In this document: positions 42,201-50,647 of the stretch, piece after piece
How positions within the stretch are numbered: the first letter of the stretch is position 1
Layout of the letters: every line of letters starts with the position of its first letter
Assembly (NCBI GenBank): GCA_905479105.1
Contig: CAJQLE010000004.1
Location: forward strand, 248,001-312,000
DNA: 64,000 bases
Source: an uncultured Flavobacteriales bacterium
GTDB taxonomy: Bacteria; Bacteroidota; Bacteroidia; Flavobacteriales_G; Salibacteraceae
Direction of reading: 5' to 3'
The notes under the pieces: model-generated
Database searches by the model: none
Told to the model about the DNA's origin: nothing
Seen by the model: only the letters and a program-made list of their open reading frames with translations
Position numbers and translations under genes: made by a program

Positions 42201-43622
42201 GTATTGGGCTTCTTACCAATGGCTATCTCTACTTCAGCAGGAGCAGAGGTTCAACAACCACTTGCCACCGTGGTGATTGGAGGAATGATCACCGCTACGT
42301 TGCTCACCCTTTTTGTTCTCCCAATCTTATACCATTGGGTAGAAACGAGAAGTGCAAGAGTTCCGCTGTCAAACGCCGTGGCAACGTTGCTCTTGCTGAT
42401 TTGTATGTCTACACTTTCAACTATGGAATTGAATGCGCAAACGGGATCAGCCAATACTGTCACTTCAGTTGAGGAAGCGCTTGAAATAGGTTTGGCAAAC
42501 AATGGCCACATTAGGATAGCCAAAGCCAACATCGAGTTACAACGACAGAGCAAAAAGGCCGCATTGGACATTGATAAAACCGATGTGGAGATTATATACG
42601 GACAATACAACAGTTTTGAGAATGATCTGGCTATAAATGTCAATCAACGCATTGCATTTCCAACGGTTTATCAAAATCAGCGGCAACTGGCCAATGAAAA
42701 TACTACGGGAGGACAATTGCAGCTCAACGTAAAACAAAATGAACTGAAGCGAAACATTCGAGAAAGCTGGTATGAACTGGCTTACCTGAATGAAAGAATG
42801 CAATTGCTTTTATATCAGGATTCCATTTTTGCGAAATTCCTACATGCAGCAACCATTCGCTATGAGACGAAGGCTACGAGCTACCTCGAAAAAGCGGCTG
42901 CCGAAACCCGTGTTATGGAGTTGGAGAACTCGCTGAAGATGCTTGATGCGGACATTATTATTCAGGAGCAGCAACTACGTGTATTGTTGAACGAGACCAC
43001 GGGCACGGTCTTTACTCCTGATCGTTTGGATGAGAGGTCGATTTCTGAAGAACAAGGTTCTAAAGCAATATCCTCCAATCCATTGTTGGCTTATGCAAAT
43101 CAACAAATTCAGATTGCAGAGGCTGGAAAAAAGCTACAGTCTTCTAAAATGCTTCCTGACCTTACATTGGGTTACTTTAACCAATCCTTAATAGGGAGTC
43201 CCTTGTCCGACCAACGTGGTGTTGCCACGTCTTTGGATCGTTTTTCAGGGGTTCAAGCTGGACTTTCCATTCCCTTGTTTTTTGGCTCATACAAGGCCGA
43301 TGTTCAATCAGCCAAATTGCTGACTGAGATGGCGCAATTCAATGCGGACTATTATCAAACAGTTCTTCAAGGAAGCCTGGACCAGCAACTTCAGGAAGTA
43401 CTAAAGCAACGCAATAGCTTGAATTACTATAAAAGCAAAGCAGTTCCTCAAGCTGAATTAATTATTGAAAACGCTCAAAGAAGCTTAGAAAGTGGAGCCA
43501 TTAACTACGTGGAATACTTCCAAAACCTTAATCAAGGTCTGGAACTAAAATTTAACTACCTCAACACACTAAACGAATACAACCAAGCAATTATAGACTT
43601 GGAATACCTCATTGGACAATAA
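39249..43622 (+). CDS. cusA: CusA/CzcA heavy-metal RND pump fused to a TolC-like channel
   Basis: 1457 residues. Residues 1-~1040 form an HME-RND pump: first helix ~10-30, two periplasmic loops, and TM4 motif DFGIIVDGAVIIVEG (~400-414) carrying the proton-relay acids. A hydrophobic stretch (~1045-1060, ending LNAQ) leads to a TolC/OMF-like coiled-coil region (~1065-1457, SVEEALEIGLANNGHIRIA; LNETTGTVFTPD). So inner-membrane pump and outer-membrane channel are one polypeptide, a layout known in Bacteroidota. It exports Cu/Ag or Zn/Co/Cd with the adaptor encoded 11 nt downstream. Confidence 0.93.
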   Translation: MINQLISFSINNKLIIGLLTLALIFAGLWSITKVPLDAVPDITNNQVQVITQAPNLGTEDIEQFVTYPVEVAMANLPGVVEIRSISRFGLSVVTIVFEDDMDTYLPRQLVSEKLNEVKEEIPQGFGELSLGPISTGLGEIYQYTLKVDSAHQNDYSLSELRTMQDWIVARQMAMVQGVVEINAIGGKIKQYEVAVDPDELKAIGLTISDIYAALEKNNQNTGGAYIEKDHYANFIRGEGLARTLSDIENIVVKNTNGLPISIKDVATVQFGSAVRYGALTQDGEGEVVGGLIMMLKGANSNDVITRVKDRMEEIQKSLPEGVIIEPLLDRSKLIAKTTGTVSTNLMEGALIVIFILVFLLGNWRGGLIVASTIPLSLLFAFILMNVFDVWANLMSLGAIDFGIIVDGAVIIVEGTVFLLHGKLVNNPSIAAGDRDRIAFTASSKMMNSAFFGQLIILIVFVPILALQGVEGKMFKPMALTFMFAMIGVMLLCLTYVPMMSAWFLRVNKKESSSWGDRFVIWIENLYAPTLGNALKHAKWVVASAMVLFGIAAFTFSKMGGEFVPQLDEGDIAFHAILKPGSSLSEMIETTTKIEGIVKEKFPEVQKIVSRIGVAEVPTDPMPMDLADIFVILAPQEEWVTTDSKEELVERMKEELEKIPGVNYEFTQPIEMRFNELLEGVREDIAIKLYGEDINTLATKAEEISKIIAGTQGIGDMRVEATTGLPQISVVYNRHKLAQYGIDVESLNTLIQTAFAGGKAGVIFEGEKRFDLVVRLEAEHRKSIDNLKNLYVNLPNGSQIPLREVADISYQPGPMQISRDNTNRRTYVGINVRGRDIESLVQEIQKKLDAELELPSGYYIRYGGAFENLERANKRLQVVVPVALALIFLLIFFALKSFKQSIMIYMAIPLAAIGGVFSLWLRDMPFSISAGVGFIVLFGVAVLNGLVLISAWNELKADGIAELNERIQLGAKRRIRPILLTALTDVLGFLPMAISTSAGAEVQQPLATVVIGGMITATLLTLFVLPILYHWVETRSARVPLSNAVATLLLLICMSTLSTMELNAQTGSANTVTSVEEALEIGLANNGHIRIAKANIELQRQSKKAALDIDKTDVEIIYGQYNSFENDLAINVNQRIAFPTVYQNQRQLANENTTGGQLQLNVKQNELKRNIRESWYELAYLNERMQLLLYQDSIFAKFLHAATIRYETKATSYLEKAAAETRVMELENSLKMLDADIIIQEQQLRVLLNETTGTVFTPDRLDERSISEEQGSKAISSNPLLAYANQQIQIAEAGKKLQSSKMLPDLTLGYFNQSLIGSPLSDQRGVATSLDRFSGVQAGLSIPLFFGSYKADVQSAKLLTEMAQFNADYYQTVLQGSLDQQLQEVLKQRNSLNYYKSKAVPQAELIIENAQRSLESGAINYVEYFQNLNQGLELKFNYLNTLNEYNQAIIDLEYLIGQ

Positions 43623-43633
43623 CATAAACAAAC

Positions 43634-44851
43634 ATGAAAACATATATAAAATTACTCGCGTTATTCATCATCACAGGACTATTGCTGGTGAGATGCAATA
43701 ATTCAGAACCTCAAGGCGAACACGATCACAAAGAGGCTGAACAACATGGACATCACGATCATGAACACGGAGAGGGTAGTGAAGAAGTAGTGCATTTATC
43801 GGAGGCACAATTTCATTCCCTTGGTTTGAAAGTGGATACCCTTCCTATGCGCTACATAGGTTCGTATGTAGAAGCCAACGGACAGTTGGAAGTCCCTCCG
43901 CAAAATGAAGCTGCCATCACTGCAATCATTGGTGCGAATATCACCAGAATAGAAGTTATCGAAGGAGATAAGGTAAACAAAGGGCAGGTTTTGGCTTACC
44001 TGAGTCATCCCGATCTGATTCGATTGCAAACCGACTATATCAATATCTGGAACCAACTACAATACCTCGAGAAAGAATATGAACGACAGAGTCGCCTTTT
44101 TGATGAAAAAGTGGGGTCGGGAAAAGAGCTGCAAAAAACAAAAGCAGATTATAAATCCGCCAAAGGAATGGTTAAAGGCCATGAAGCACAACTAAGACTG
44201 ATGGGAATTAGTCTGGATAAAATTCAGGAAGGTGAGATTTACGAACAGGTTGCAGTCGTGAGTCCTTTGGAAGGACATGTCAGATCGGTTGAGATTAAAA
44301 CGGGTCAGTACGTGCAACCACAAACCGAAATGTTTGAGGTGGTCAACATCGAGCACATCCATGCTGACCTGATGGTGTTCGAGAAAGATGTCCACAAGGT
44401 CAAAGAGGGTCAAAAAGTGCGATTTTCAGTGGAGTCGCTTCCAGGAAAACAAATGGAGGCGGTGATATATGCCGTGGGCAAATCGTTCGAGCAAGACCCG
44501 AAGGCCATTCACCTCCATGCAGAAATTGAAAACAAAGAAGGGCTGTTGCTTCCCGGTATGTATGTTCGGGGTCAAATTTTATCTGAAACGCATAGTGGAT
44601 TTGCACTACCTGAAACTGGTGTGGTCAGGGAAGGTAAAAAGCATTTCATATTCACCGCCCATTTGGAGGACAACAAAAATAGAACAGAATGGACCTTTGA
44701 GCCCGTGGAGGTTAGTATTGGGGCGAAGGAAGATGGTTGGGTGCAAATAAATCTAATGGAATCGCTATCAAAAGGTTCCAAAACCGCATGGAACAACGCC
44801 TACTATCTTATTGCTGAAATGAAGAAAGGCGAAGCTGAACACGAACATTAA
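43634..44851 (+). CDS. cusB: RND efflux periplasmic adaptor (CusB/CzcB)
   Basis: A 405-residue membrane-fusion protein. A lipoprotein signal (LLLVRC) is followed by a His-rich segment (HDHKEAEQHGHHDHEHGEG) that likely binds metal. The adaptor follows: barrel-sandwich halves (GANITRIEVIEGDKVNKGQ and SPLEGHVRSVEIKTGQYVQ) around a coiled coil, then beta-barrel and membrane-proximal domains. It bridges the pump domain to the channel domain of the preceding fusion protein. The spacing of 11 nt indicates one operon. Confidence 0.93.
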   Translation: MKTYIKLLALFIITGLLLVRCNNSEPQGEHDHKEAEQHGHHDHEHGEGSEEVVHLSEAQFHSLGLKVDTLPMRYIGSYVEANGQLEVPPQNEAAITAIIGANITRIEVIEGDKVNKGQVLAYLSHPDLIRLQTDYINIWNQLQYLEKEYERQSRLFDEKVGSGKELQKTKADYKSAKGMVKGHEAQLRLMGISLDKIQEGEIYEQVAVVSPLEGHVRSVEIKTGQYVQPQTEMFEVVNIEHIHADLMVFEKDVHKVKEGQKVRFSVESLPGKQMEAVIYAVGKSFEQDPKAIHLHAEIENKEGLLLPGMYVRGQILSETHSGFALPETGVVREGKKHFIFTAHLEDNKNRTEWTFEPVEVSIGAKEDGWVQINLMESLSKGSKTAWNNAYYLIAEMKKGEAEHEH

Positions 44852-44867
44852 TTTAAGTCTATCAAGT

Positions 44868-45467
44868 ATGAGTTTCTATCAAATAATACTGCCAATATTC
44901 ACCATAGTATATCTGCTTCAGGTATTTGTGATTCAAAGTTGGATTCAATGGAAAAAAACGGGGATCAAACCATATGTCTTTGGTAATACTGATAGCCCAC
45001 ATGACTATTGCGGTAAAATGTATCGCTTAATGGTAATCGGAACATGGGTGTCAATCGCATTGTATTCATTTTTCCCAGATCAGTATAGCTACATTCTGCC
45101 ATTCTGGTACTTGGAGTTTGAATGGATGCAGCATTTAGGAGCTGGCTTAGCGATTTTATCATTTATATGGATAATAATTGCTCAGAATCAAATGGCTAAA
45201 TCCTGGCGAATAGGCATAGACTACTCTGAAACAACAACGCTCAAGACTAATGGCCTTTTTAAAGTATCTCGGAATCCAATATTTCTTGGGGTTGTTGTTT
45301 CATACTTAGGTACTTTCTTGATTATTCCAAACTCGCTGAGTCTTACTATACTTCTTGTTACATATGTCGTAATTCAGATTCAAGTTAGGCTCGAAGAGGA
45401 GTATTTGAAAACCTCCCATGGGAAGGCGTATTCAGACTACATGGATGATGTAAGGCGATGGATTTGA
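44868..45467 (+). CDS. Isoprenylcysteine carboxyl methyltransferase-like membrane protein
   Basis: A 199-residue integral membrane protein of the ICMT/PEMT superfamily: several helices, then GLFKVSRNPIFLGVV and RLEEEYLKTSHGKAYSDYM, the conserved SAM-site region of the family. In bacteria the substrate is mostly unknown; members recur in metal-efflux operons, as here between cusB (16 nt) and czcD (34 nt). Confidence 0.8.
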   Translation: MSFYQIILPIFTIVYLLQVFVIQSWIQWKKTGIKPYVFGNTDSPHDYCGKMYRLMVIGTWVSIALYSFFPDQYSYILPFWYLEFEWMQHLGAGLAILSFIWIIIAQNQMAKSWRIGIDYSETTTLKTNGLFKVSRNPIFLGVVVSYLGTFLIIPNSLSLTILLVTYVVIQIQVRLEEEYLKTSHGKAYSDYMDDVRRWI

Positions 45468-45501
45468 TGATTGAGACGGTAAGAAACATTATTGTATAGC
45501 C

Positions 45502-46377
45502 ATGGGACATAATCATTCACACAATCACAGCACGGGTAATATCAAGGTTGCATTTTTCATCAATCTCGCTTTTACCGTTATCGAATTGGTTGGTGGAATG
45601 TTCACCAATAGCATTGCTATTGTTTCCGATGCATTGCACGACCTGGGCGACAGCATCGCATTGGGTTTAGCTTGGTATTTGGAAAAAAAAGCTTCAAGTG
45701 AAAATGCCAGCGCAACATTCACGTTTGGATACGCACGTTTCCGATTACTCGGAGCCTTGATCAATGCCTTGATTCTTGTCGGAGGTTCCATTTACATCAT
45801 CATCGAAGCCGTGGGTCGTTTTCAAAACCCAGAACCTGTCAAATCACTTTGGATGATGGGAATAGCTATCATAGGCGTGGCCGCGAACAGCTATGCCGCA
45901 TGGCGTACAAGCGGTTCAAAATCGCTGAACGAAAAGGTAATTAGTTGGCACCTGCTTGAGGATGTTTTGGGATGGGTTGCTGTATTGATCGTGTCGATTA
46001 TTCTTCAATTTAAAGACTGGTATTTTCTCGACCCAGCCCTTTCTATTGGAGTAACGGTATTCATCCTTGTTGGTGTGGGTCGCAGGTTGTGGGAGACAAT
46101 CCATTTGCTTTTACAAGGTGTGCCGTCCAATATTAAGTTGGCTGAAATAGAATCCCTCCTTAGTAATGTTGAACAAGTGAAGTCTGTACATCATACACAC
46201 GTGTGGTCGCTTGACGGCGAGCAACACGTCTTGACAACCCATATTGTTATTGACGGGGGCACCGAGTTATCTGTTGCGAATGAAGTCAGGGAAAATTGTA
46301 TTTCAGTCTTGCATCAATTCAATTTTACTCATCATACGATCCAAGTTGAATCCGCAGGAGTAGAGTGCATGAACTGA
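45502..46377 (+). CDS. czcD: Cation diffusion facilitator (CzcD/ZitB type)
   Basis: A 291-residue CDF transporter. A His-rich start (MGHNHSHNHS), six membrane helices with the TM2 metal site SDALHDLGDS and the TM5 region (DPALSIGV), then a cytosolic domain with HHTHVWSLDGEQHV. It exports Zn2+, Co2+ or Cd2+ from cytosol to periplasm in exchange for protons, complementing the trans-envelope pump. It is the last gene of the plus-strand cargo operon. Confidence 0.93.
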   Translation: MGHNHSHNHSTGNIKVAFFINLAFTVIELVGGMFTNSIAIVSDALHDLGDSIALGLAWYLEKKASSENASATFTFGYARFRLLGALINALILVGGSIYIIIEAVGRFQNPEPVKSLWMMGIAIIGVAANSYAAWRTSGSKSLNEKVISWHLLEDVLGWVAVLIVSIILQFKDWYFLDPALSIGVTVFILVGVGRRLWETIHLLLQGVPSNIKLAEIESLLSNVEQVKSVHHTHVWSLDGEQHVLTTHIVIDGGTELSVANEVRENCISVLHQFNFTHHTIQVESAGVECMN

Positions 46378-46481
46378 AAGCTATACCCATTGATTAATAG
46401 TATAGTATTATTTGGACAATCGCTTTTATGAATTTAAAATGTGTTAATCAAATTCCAGAATGAATGATCCACTCAAACAAT

Positions 46482-47576
46482 TCAGGAGAGTTTAGTGTTT
46501 ATACACTCTTCGAGTAAATGTCTCAGATGCATAGGAAGTGCATAACCTGTTAAAGTTTCACCTGTCGATTCATTAACCCAATCGCATGCTTGAGTTGAAT
46601 ACTCCCACTTCTCATAATTATTGACCCAATTAGATAGGGTTGATTTATTAGTTTGGTTAAGAACGTTAAATCCAAATCGATCAAATAGTCTTTTTCCTTG
46701 CATTGCTGAAAAGATGTTGTGCAACGCACTGGCGTAGATCGTATGATCTTCTGGCAGACGACTCTTTTTTTTCAGGTCGGGTTCTGTGAAAATCTTACTT
46801 CCATATTTGATGGTTTCAATAAGTGCGTGTTCAAGATCATTAATCTTACGGATGTCTTGAGCTGCTGGGTTAGTGTACTTGTATTTATTGTAGTTACAAT
46901 TCGCTTTTTGGATTGGTCTCCATTGCTCAATCCATTCTTTTCGTAATAGGTGAGCCACTTCAGCATTTGGAACTATAATATGGAAGTGAGGGTTGTACGT
47001 CTTCTTGATCGGGTTGAAGTTGCATTCCAAAGATTTTACACCGATTAGTTTAATCTCGTTTCCACGTTGATGCCGTTTTTTGCATCGTCCATGAATAAGG
47101 TTGAAGGCCTTGTACATTTTCTTCACCCATTCATCTAATTTTTCTGCCTTACAGGCCTTAACGGTGAGGGTGACAAAATGTGGGTCTTCCCATTGAGAAA
47201 TTGTGGTATAGTACTTATTAATTATTTCAGCTTTTCTTATGGCAGCGCAGATGGTACAAAATCTGTTTTTGCAATACTTTCCATAGATCCTATTATTGGA
47301 AATCGTCACTTCATTTTGACAGTGAAATGCGTTCCAGTACTGTTTCGCCCTATCATATTCTCCATTTGCATTTGCTATGTCAATCAGACTAAGGACCATT
47401 CTATTTGTTATGGTCTTCCTCTTGGCCCTCTTATTCAAAGATGCATTGTCGTTCAAATCAGTTCCATTCCCTAAAATCAGTGTATAGGGCAGAGTAGAGG
47501 CACTCTTTGCTGTCCCACTTTGTGCTAATGTATAGATTGATCCTTCCGAAGAGGACCTATTATCCTGATGTCTCAA
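46482..47576 (-). CDS. HUH-type (rolling-circle) replication initiator, Rep_1-like
   Basis: A 364-residue protein. A Cys cluster (YCKNRFCTICAAIRKAE, 101-117) is followed by the three HUH motifs: HFVTLTVKA (133-141), the HxH in YNPHFHIIVP (197-199), and a probable nicking Tyr in IETIKYGSKI (Y258, K261). Such proteins nick an origin to start rolling-circle replication. In the island it could amplify the excised circle or nick for mobilisation. The HTH gene lies 3 nt upstream. Confidence 0.82.
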   Translation of the reverse strand: MRHQDNRSSSEGSIYTLAQSGTAKSASTLPYTLILGNGTDLNDNASLNKRAKRKTITNRMVLSLIDIANANGEYDRAKQYWNAFHCQNEVTISNNRIYGKYCKNRFCTICAAIRKAEIINKYYTTISQWEDPHFVTLTVKACKAEKLDEWVKKMYKAFNLIHGRCKKRHQRGNEIKLIGVKSLECNFNPIKKTYNPHFHIIVPNAEVAHLLRKEWIEQWRPIQKANCNYNKYKYTNPAAQDIRKINDLEHALIETIKYGSKIFTEPDLKKKSRLPEDHTIYASALHNIFSAMQGKRLFDRFGFNVLNQTNKSTLSNWVNNYEKWEYSTQACDWVNESTGETLTGYALPMHLRHLLEECINTKLS

Positions 47577-47579
47577 AAC

Positions 47580-47906
47580 CTATCGCTTAGTTTTCTGCAG
47601 ATAGGAATCTGCTTCCTGGTCTAACTCAGAATTGGTTTTGATGCGACCCTGCTTCAGGTAGTCCATCAGCTCGTAATTAGAGAAGTAGAGACGTTTACTG
47701 CGTTTCATTACAGGTAACTCGCCTTTATTCACTTTGCTGTAAATTGTTGGGACAGAAAGACTGAGAAACGCAGCTGCCTCTTGGACAGTTAGCAGTTCTT
47801 CTTTTTCTGGATTGGAATCAGTCTCAACGTTTTTTTCGTTGAGCGTAATCAGTAGGCTTTCGATGCTACCTAATCGCTCTTCAATACTTTGAAATGGATT
47901 TTCCAT
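47580..47906 (-). CDS. Excisionase-like helix-turn-helix protein
   Basis: A 108-residue protein. The N-terminal ~35 residues are a predicted coiled coil (QSIEERLGSIESLLITLNEK). The core LLTVQEAAAFLSLSVPTIYS and NKGELPVMKRSKRLYF is an HTH_17/MerR-like excisionase fold. It probably binds island DNA to direct excision or control rep, whose gene is 3 nt downstream. Confidence 0.85.
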   Translation of the reverse strand: MENPFQSIEERLGSIESLLITLNEKNVETDSNPEKEELLTVQEAAAFLSLSVPTIYSKVNKGELPVMKRSKRLYFSNYELMDYLKQGRIKTNSELDQEADSYLQKTKR

Positions 47907-48005
47907 TGCTCAATAATTTTGTTTTATTGGGCAATTCTATAGCTGGAAATTACGGGTAAAAAGGTGGGTAAAAAGGTATTTGGATTTGTTACCTCTTTGT
48001 TTATA

Positions 48006-49328
48006 TCAGCGTTTTAGAGCCTTTGCTAAATCGGGCGAATTTTCAAAGTCTTTAATGCATCGTACAATGGTTAGAAAATCCTCATCAGTGGAAAATTGCT
48101 TTTCTGACAGATCTCGATGAATTTCACCCAATACAATGGCAGTTCTTGTCTTAGTTCTCTTACGCAATCGAATGAGTTTAAGGGGCAAATCATAAGGTTG
48201 ATCCTCAAAGTAAGACGCGATTAGATTACAAATACAATGCAAATCGCGTTCGCTCCTAAAGGTGTACTTCCAACCTTTGTTTTTGTCCATAGATTCAAAT
48301 CTCTTTCTGATTTGGTCATACATTGATGATAATTCGGTTTGGTCATCTGCCTTTTCTGAGCCAGTTGCAGCTTGGACTATCGGTGTAATAAGGCCAATGA
48401 ATCTTATTTCATCGCGCAACCATTGCTTGACCATTTTTCGGTACTGGGTTTGCTCGTCCCTTGCATTACTTGCGTATCCTTCTGATAGCTGAACTTTGCG
48501 TTCTTCCATTATCATCTCCAGCCTAAGTCTATCAGGTTCATTGAGCTGTCCAGATTTCTTCAATGAATATGTATTAATCTCTGTGAGCAGTTTATTCGTG
48601 ACCGCGATCAGAGCATCCACTAACGACTCTTTCGTATGAAAGGTTACAGTGGTCTTTCCTGAGTACTTGTTTTTATGGTGGACTTCTTTAATTATTGGTA
48701 ATTGCTTTTCAAACTTCTCTTTCAATGGCTGAAATACGGAAAGATCAAATGGAAAGGCTGAAATCCACTTTTGATAAGCGGAATGCAGAACATTAAGATC
48801 AGTTTGCGAACCTACTTCTGAGGTGGAATAGTACCGCTCATTAATCTCTTGGAGCAAAGTGGCTCTTTTTTCTTTGGATTGAATGCATGATGAATCTGAA
48901 ATGAAGTGAACTACATGGTTCATGTATCGTTCTGCTCCAAGATTAGGATGACCGAAACTGTCATTGTTATGATCTATGTAGTCAATGATCTCTTGTTGCC
49001 ATTTTTCGGAGTCTATCTGCGACTCAATAAAGTGTTCAGTCTGTATCGACTGAATCAAAATTTTATGGACTAAATCTGGATAGGCCTTATGCTTATCCCA
49101 ACCTCTTGTTTCAAACAGTTTGCGATGCTGCTCACAACAGTTTGGCAGTTTCTCATACCAATCTTGAACCCGATGTTGAAGGTCACTATGTGCCTCGCAA
49201 CATTCTGGAAACCGCTTTCCTGTTTCTTCATCTTCTGGGAGTTTGAATCCATCCAAAGGTTTGACTGTATAATGACCCACGAATAAATTGTCGCCACTAA
49301 ATTTCATGAAAGGCTCTTTATGACTCAT
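48006..49328 (-). CDS. Unknown 440-aa island protein with paired CCExH motifs
   Basis: A 440-residue soluble protein of no family I can name. The N-terminal region has two similar segments, FPECCEAHSDLQHRVQDWYE and LPNCCEQHRKLFETRGW, each with CCExH, suggesting metal binding. The rest looks alpha-helical and charged, with a basic patch (KLIRLRKRTKTRT) near the C-terminus. Its ATG overlaps the integrase stop (ATGA), so it is coupled to the integrase. It may assist recombination or maintenance; that is inference from position. Confidence 0.8.
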   Translation of the reverse strand: MSHKEPFMKFSGDNLFVGHYTVKPLDGFKLPEDEETGKRFPECCEAHSDLQHRVQDWYEKLPNCCEQHRKLFETRGWDKHKAYPDLVHKILIQSIQTEHFIESQIDSEKWQQEIIDYIDHNNDSFGHPNLGAERYMNHVVHFISDSSCIQSKEKRATLLQEINERYYSTSEVGSQTDLNVLHSAYQKWISAFPFDLSVFQPLKEKFEKQLPIIKEVHHKNKYSGKTTVTFHTKESLVDALIAVTNKLLTEINTYSLKKSGQLNEPDRLRLEMIMEERKVQLSEGYASNARDEQTQYRKMVKQWLRDEIRFIGLITPIVQAATGSEKADDQTELSSMYDQIRKRFESMDKNKGWKYTFRSERDLHCICNLIASYFEDQPYDLPLKLIRLRKRTKTRTAIVLGEIHRDLSEKQFSTDEDFLTIVRCIKDFENSPDLAKALKR

Positions 49329-50467
49329 AGGTCAATTTTGATTTTGTCGACTGCCTCTCGTTTCATTTTGTCGATCACTTTCGCGTAGATCTGTGTGGTC
49401 TTAAGTTCTTTGTGTCCTAATAGTTTTGAGACTGTGTATATATCTGTGCCATTAGCCAGTTGCAGAATGGCATAGGTATGACGAAAGCAGTGAAATGTTA
49501 TGTCCTTGGTAATCCCAGCTGCCCCAATCCATTGAAATAAATGTTTGTTACTATAAGCGGAGTACTTAAGTCCTTCAAATACCTTGTCATCGAGGTTGCC
49601 CTGCTCTCCTAATAGTTTGGCAGCTTGATCCGAAATGGGTAAAACTTCTGCTCCTTTCGTCTTCCGCTGTCTGAATACAATAGAATATCCTTGACCTTTT
49701 TCAAATCTGATTTCTCTCCAAATCAATTTTTCAATATCTGAAAAGCGAAGTCCAGTAAGAGCGGAAAACATTGCAGCTCTTTTTAGAATTGGATTATTGC
49801 ACGGAGTACTTGCTAATGAGTTGAGTTCTTCAATTGTCAAATAGTCTCTATGCGTTTCTTCAGGCTTTATTCCTGAAACACTTGCATTTAGATCGGAACG
49901 TAGATACTCATCTTGATACGCCTGTTTTAGTGCGGCTTTGAACTTGTTGAAGTAGGATACCGCACTGTTCACCTTGAGTTTTGACTTGGCACTTTTTCTG
50001 CTCTTAGTATTGAGTAAGTAATCTTTGAACTCTTCGCAAAACTCTTTGTCCAATTGATTGAATCGAATTTCATCTCCAGCGAAGGCCTTTAAGTAATTCA
50101 TTGAGGATACCCAGTTATCATGATTTGAACTTTGCCGTTTTGCAGTCAGCTTGGTAAAGTACTCAACGAAGTTCTCTTCTCCTTTTTGATTTAACAGAAG
50201 TCGCTCACGTTCGTAATCGGCATAGACCTCTGGCTTGTTGAGTTCATTGTGCCTTTTGCTTGCAATTTGCTCTGCTATCTTTTGAGTTTGCGAATTGCTC
50301 TTTTTGTCGATGGGGTTTTTTGGCTTTGAAACCTTGTACAGGCCTAAAAACTCTCTCCTGGTTGTCTTGCCTGTCTCAGGGTCTGTGATAGCGGGGTAGA
50401 AGTCCAGATACAAACTCACCCGTCCTTTGGAAATTGCCCTTTCTCTCAGTGTAACTTTTGTTCCCAT
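49325..50467 (-). CDS. int: Tyrosine recombinase/integrase of the island
   Basis: A 380-residue phage-type integrase. It has an N-terminal arm-binding region, a SAM-like core-binding domain (~105-200), and a catalytic domain with Arg in ALTGLRFSDI, the H-x-x-R box HCFRHTYAILQL, GH in LLGHKELKTT and the nucleophile in QIYAKV. It lies 180 nt from attR and is the obvious enzyme for the 37,107/50,648 recombination. GGTACAA repeats just upstream of its start may be its arm sites. Confidence 0.95.
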   Translation of the reverse strand: MGTKVTLRERAISKGRVSLYLDFYPAITDPETGKTTRREFLGLYKVSKPKNPIDKKSNSQTQKIAEQIASKRHNELNKPEVYADYERERLLLNQKGEENFVEYFTKLTAKRQSSNHDNWVSSMNYLKAFAGDEIRFNQLDKEFCEEFKDYLLNTKSRKSAKSKLKVNSAVSYFNKFKAALKQAYQDEYLRSDLNASVSGIKPEETHRDYLTIEELNSLASTPCNNPILKRAAMFSALTGLRFSDIEKLIWREIRFEKGQGYSIVFRQRKTKGAEVLPISDQAAKLLGEQGNLDDKVFEGLKYSAYSNKHLFQWIGAAGITKDITFHCFRHTYAILQLANGTDIYTVSKLLGHKELKTTQIYAKVIDKMKREAVDKIKIDL

Positions 50468-50480
50468 ATCTATGAAATGC

Positions 50481-50539
50481 GGTACAATAATTTGTACCTC
50501 GTTTCACGAAAGGTACAAATAAGAAGAGAATCGGTACAA
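50481..50539. promoter_or_regulatory. GGTACAA repeat cluster (integrase arm sites or promoter control)
   Basis: GGTACAA occurs at 50,481, 50,512 and 50,533, plus inverted TTGTACC at 50,492, making a perfect palindrome GGTACAA-TAAT-TTGTACC. The copy at 50,509-50,523 (AAAGGTACAAATAAG) is repeated at the other end of the island. It lies between the integrase gene and attR. Confidence 0.6.
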
Positions 50540-50647
50540 AATAAACAACCAACAACGATGACTAAACAATCAGGTGTAAATTTATTGTGCTATAGAACCC
50601 ATTGTTTGTAGTGGTTTTAGCTTGTTTTTTATTGTTGATGTTTTGCT

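Noticed and set aside
46378-46481. Terminator between the convergent czcD and rep genes
   Set aside because: No stem followed by a T-run could be found in the 104-nt gap.
49325-50467. Island integrase as an integron integrase (IntI) for the attC-like repeats
   Set aside because: It has the usual layout of a Bacteroidota island integrase, I see no IntI-specific insert near the catalytic patch, and its own att repeat explains its target.
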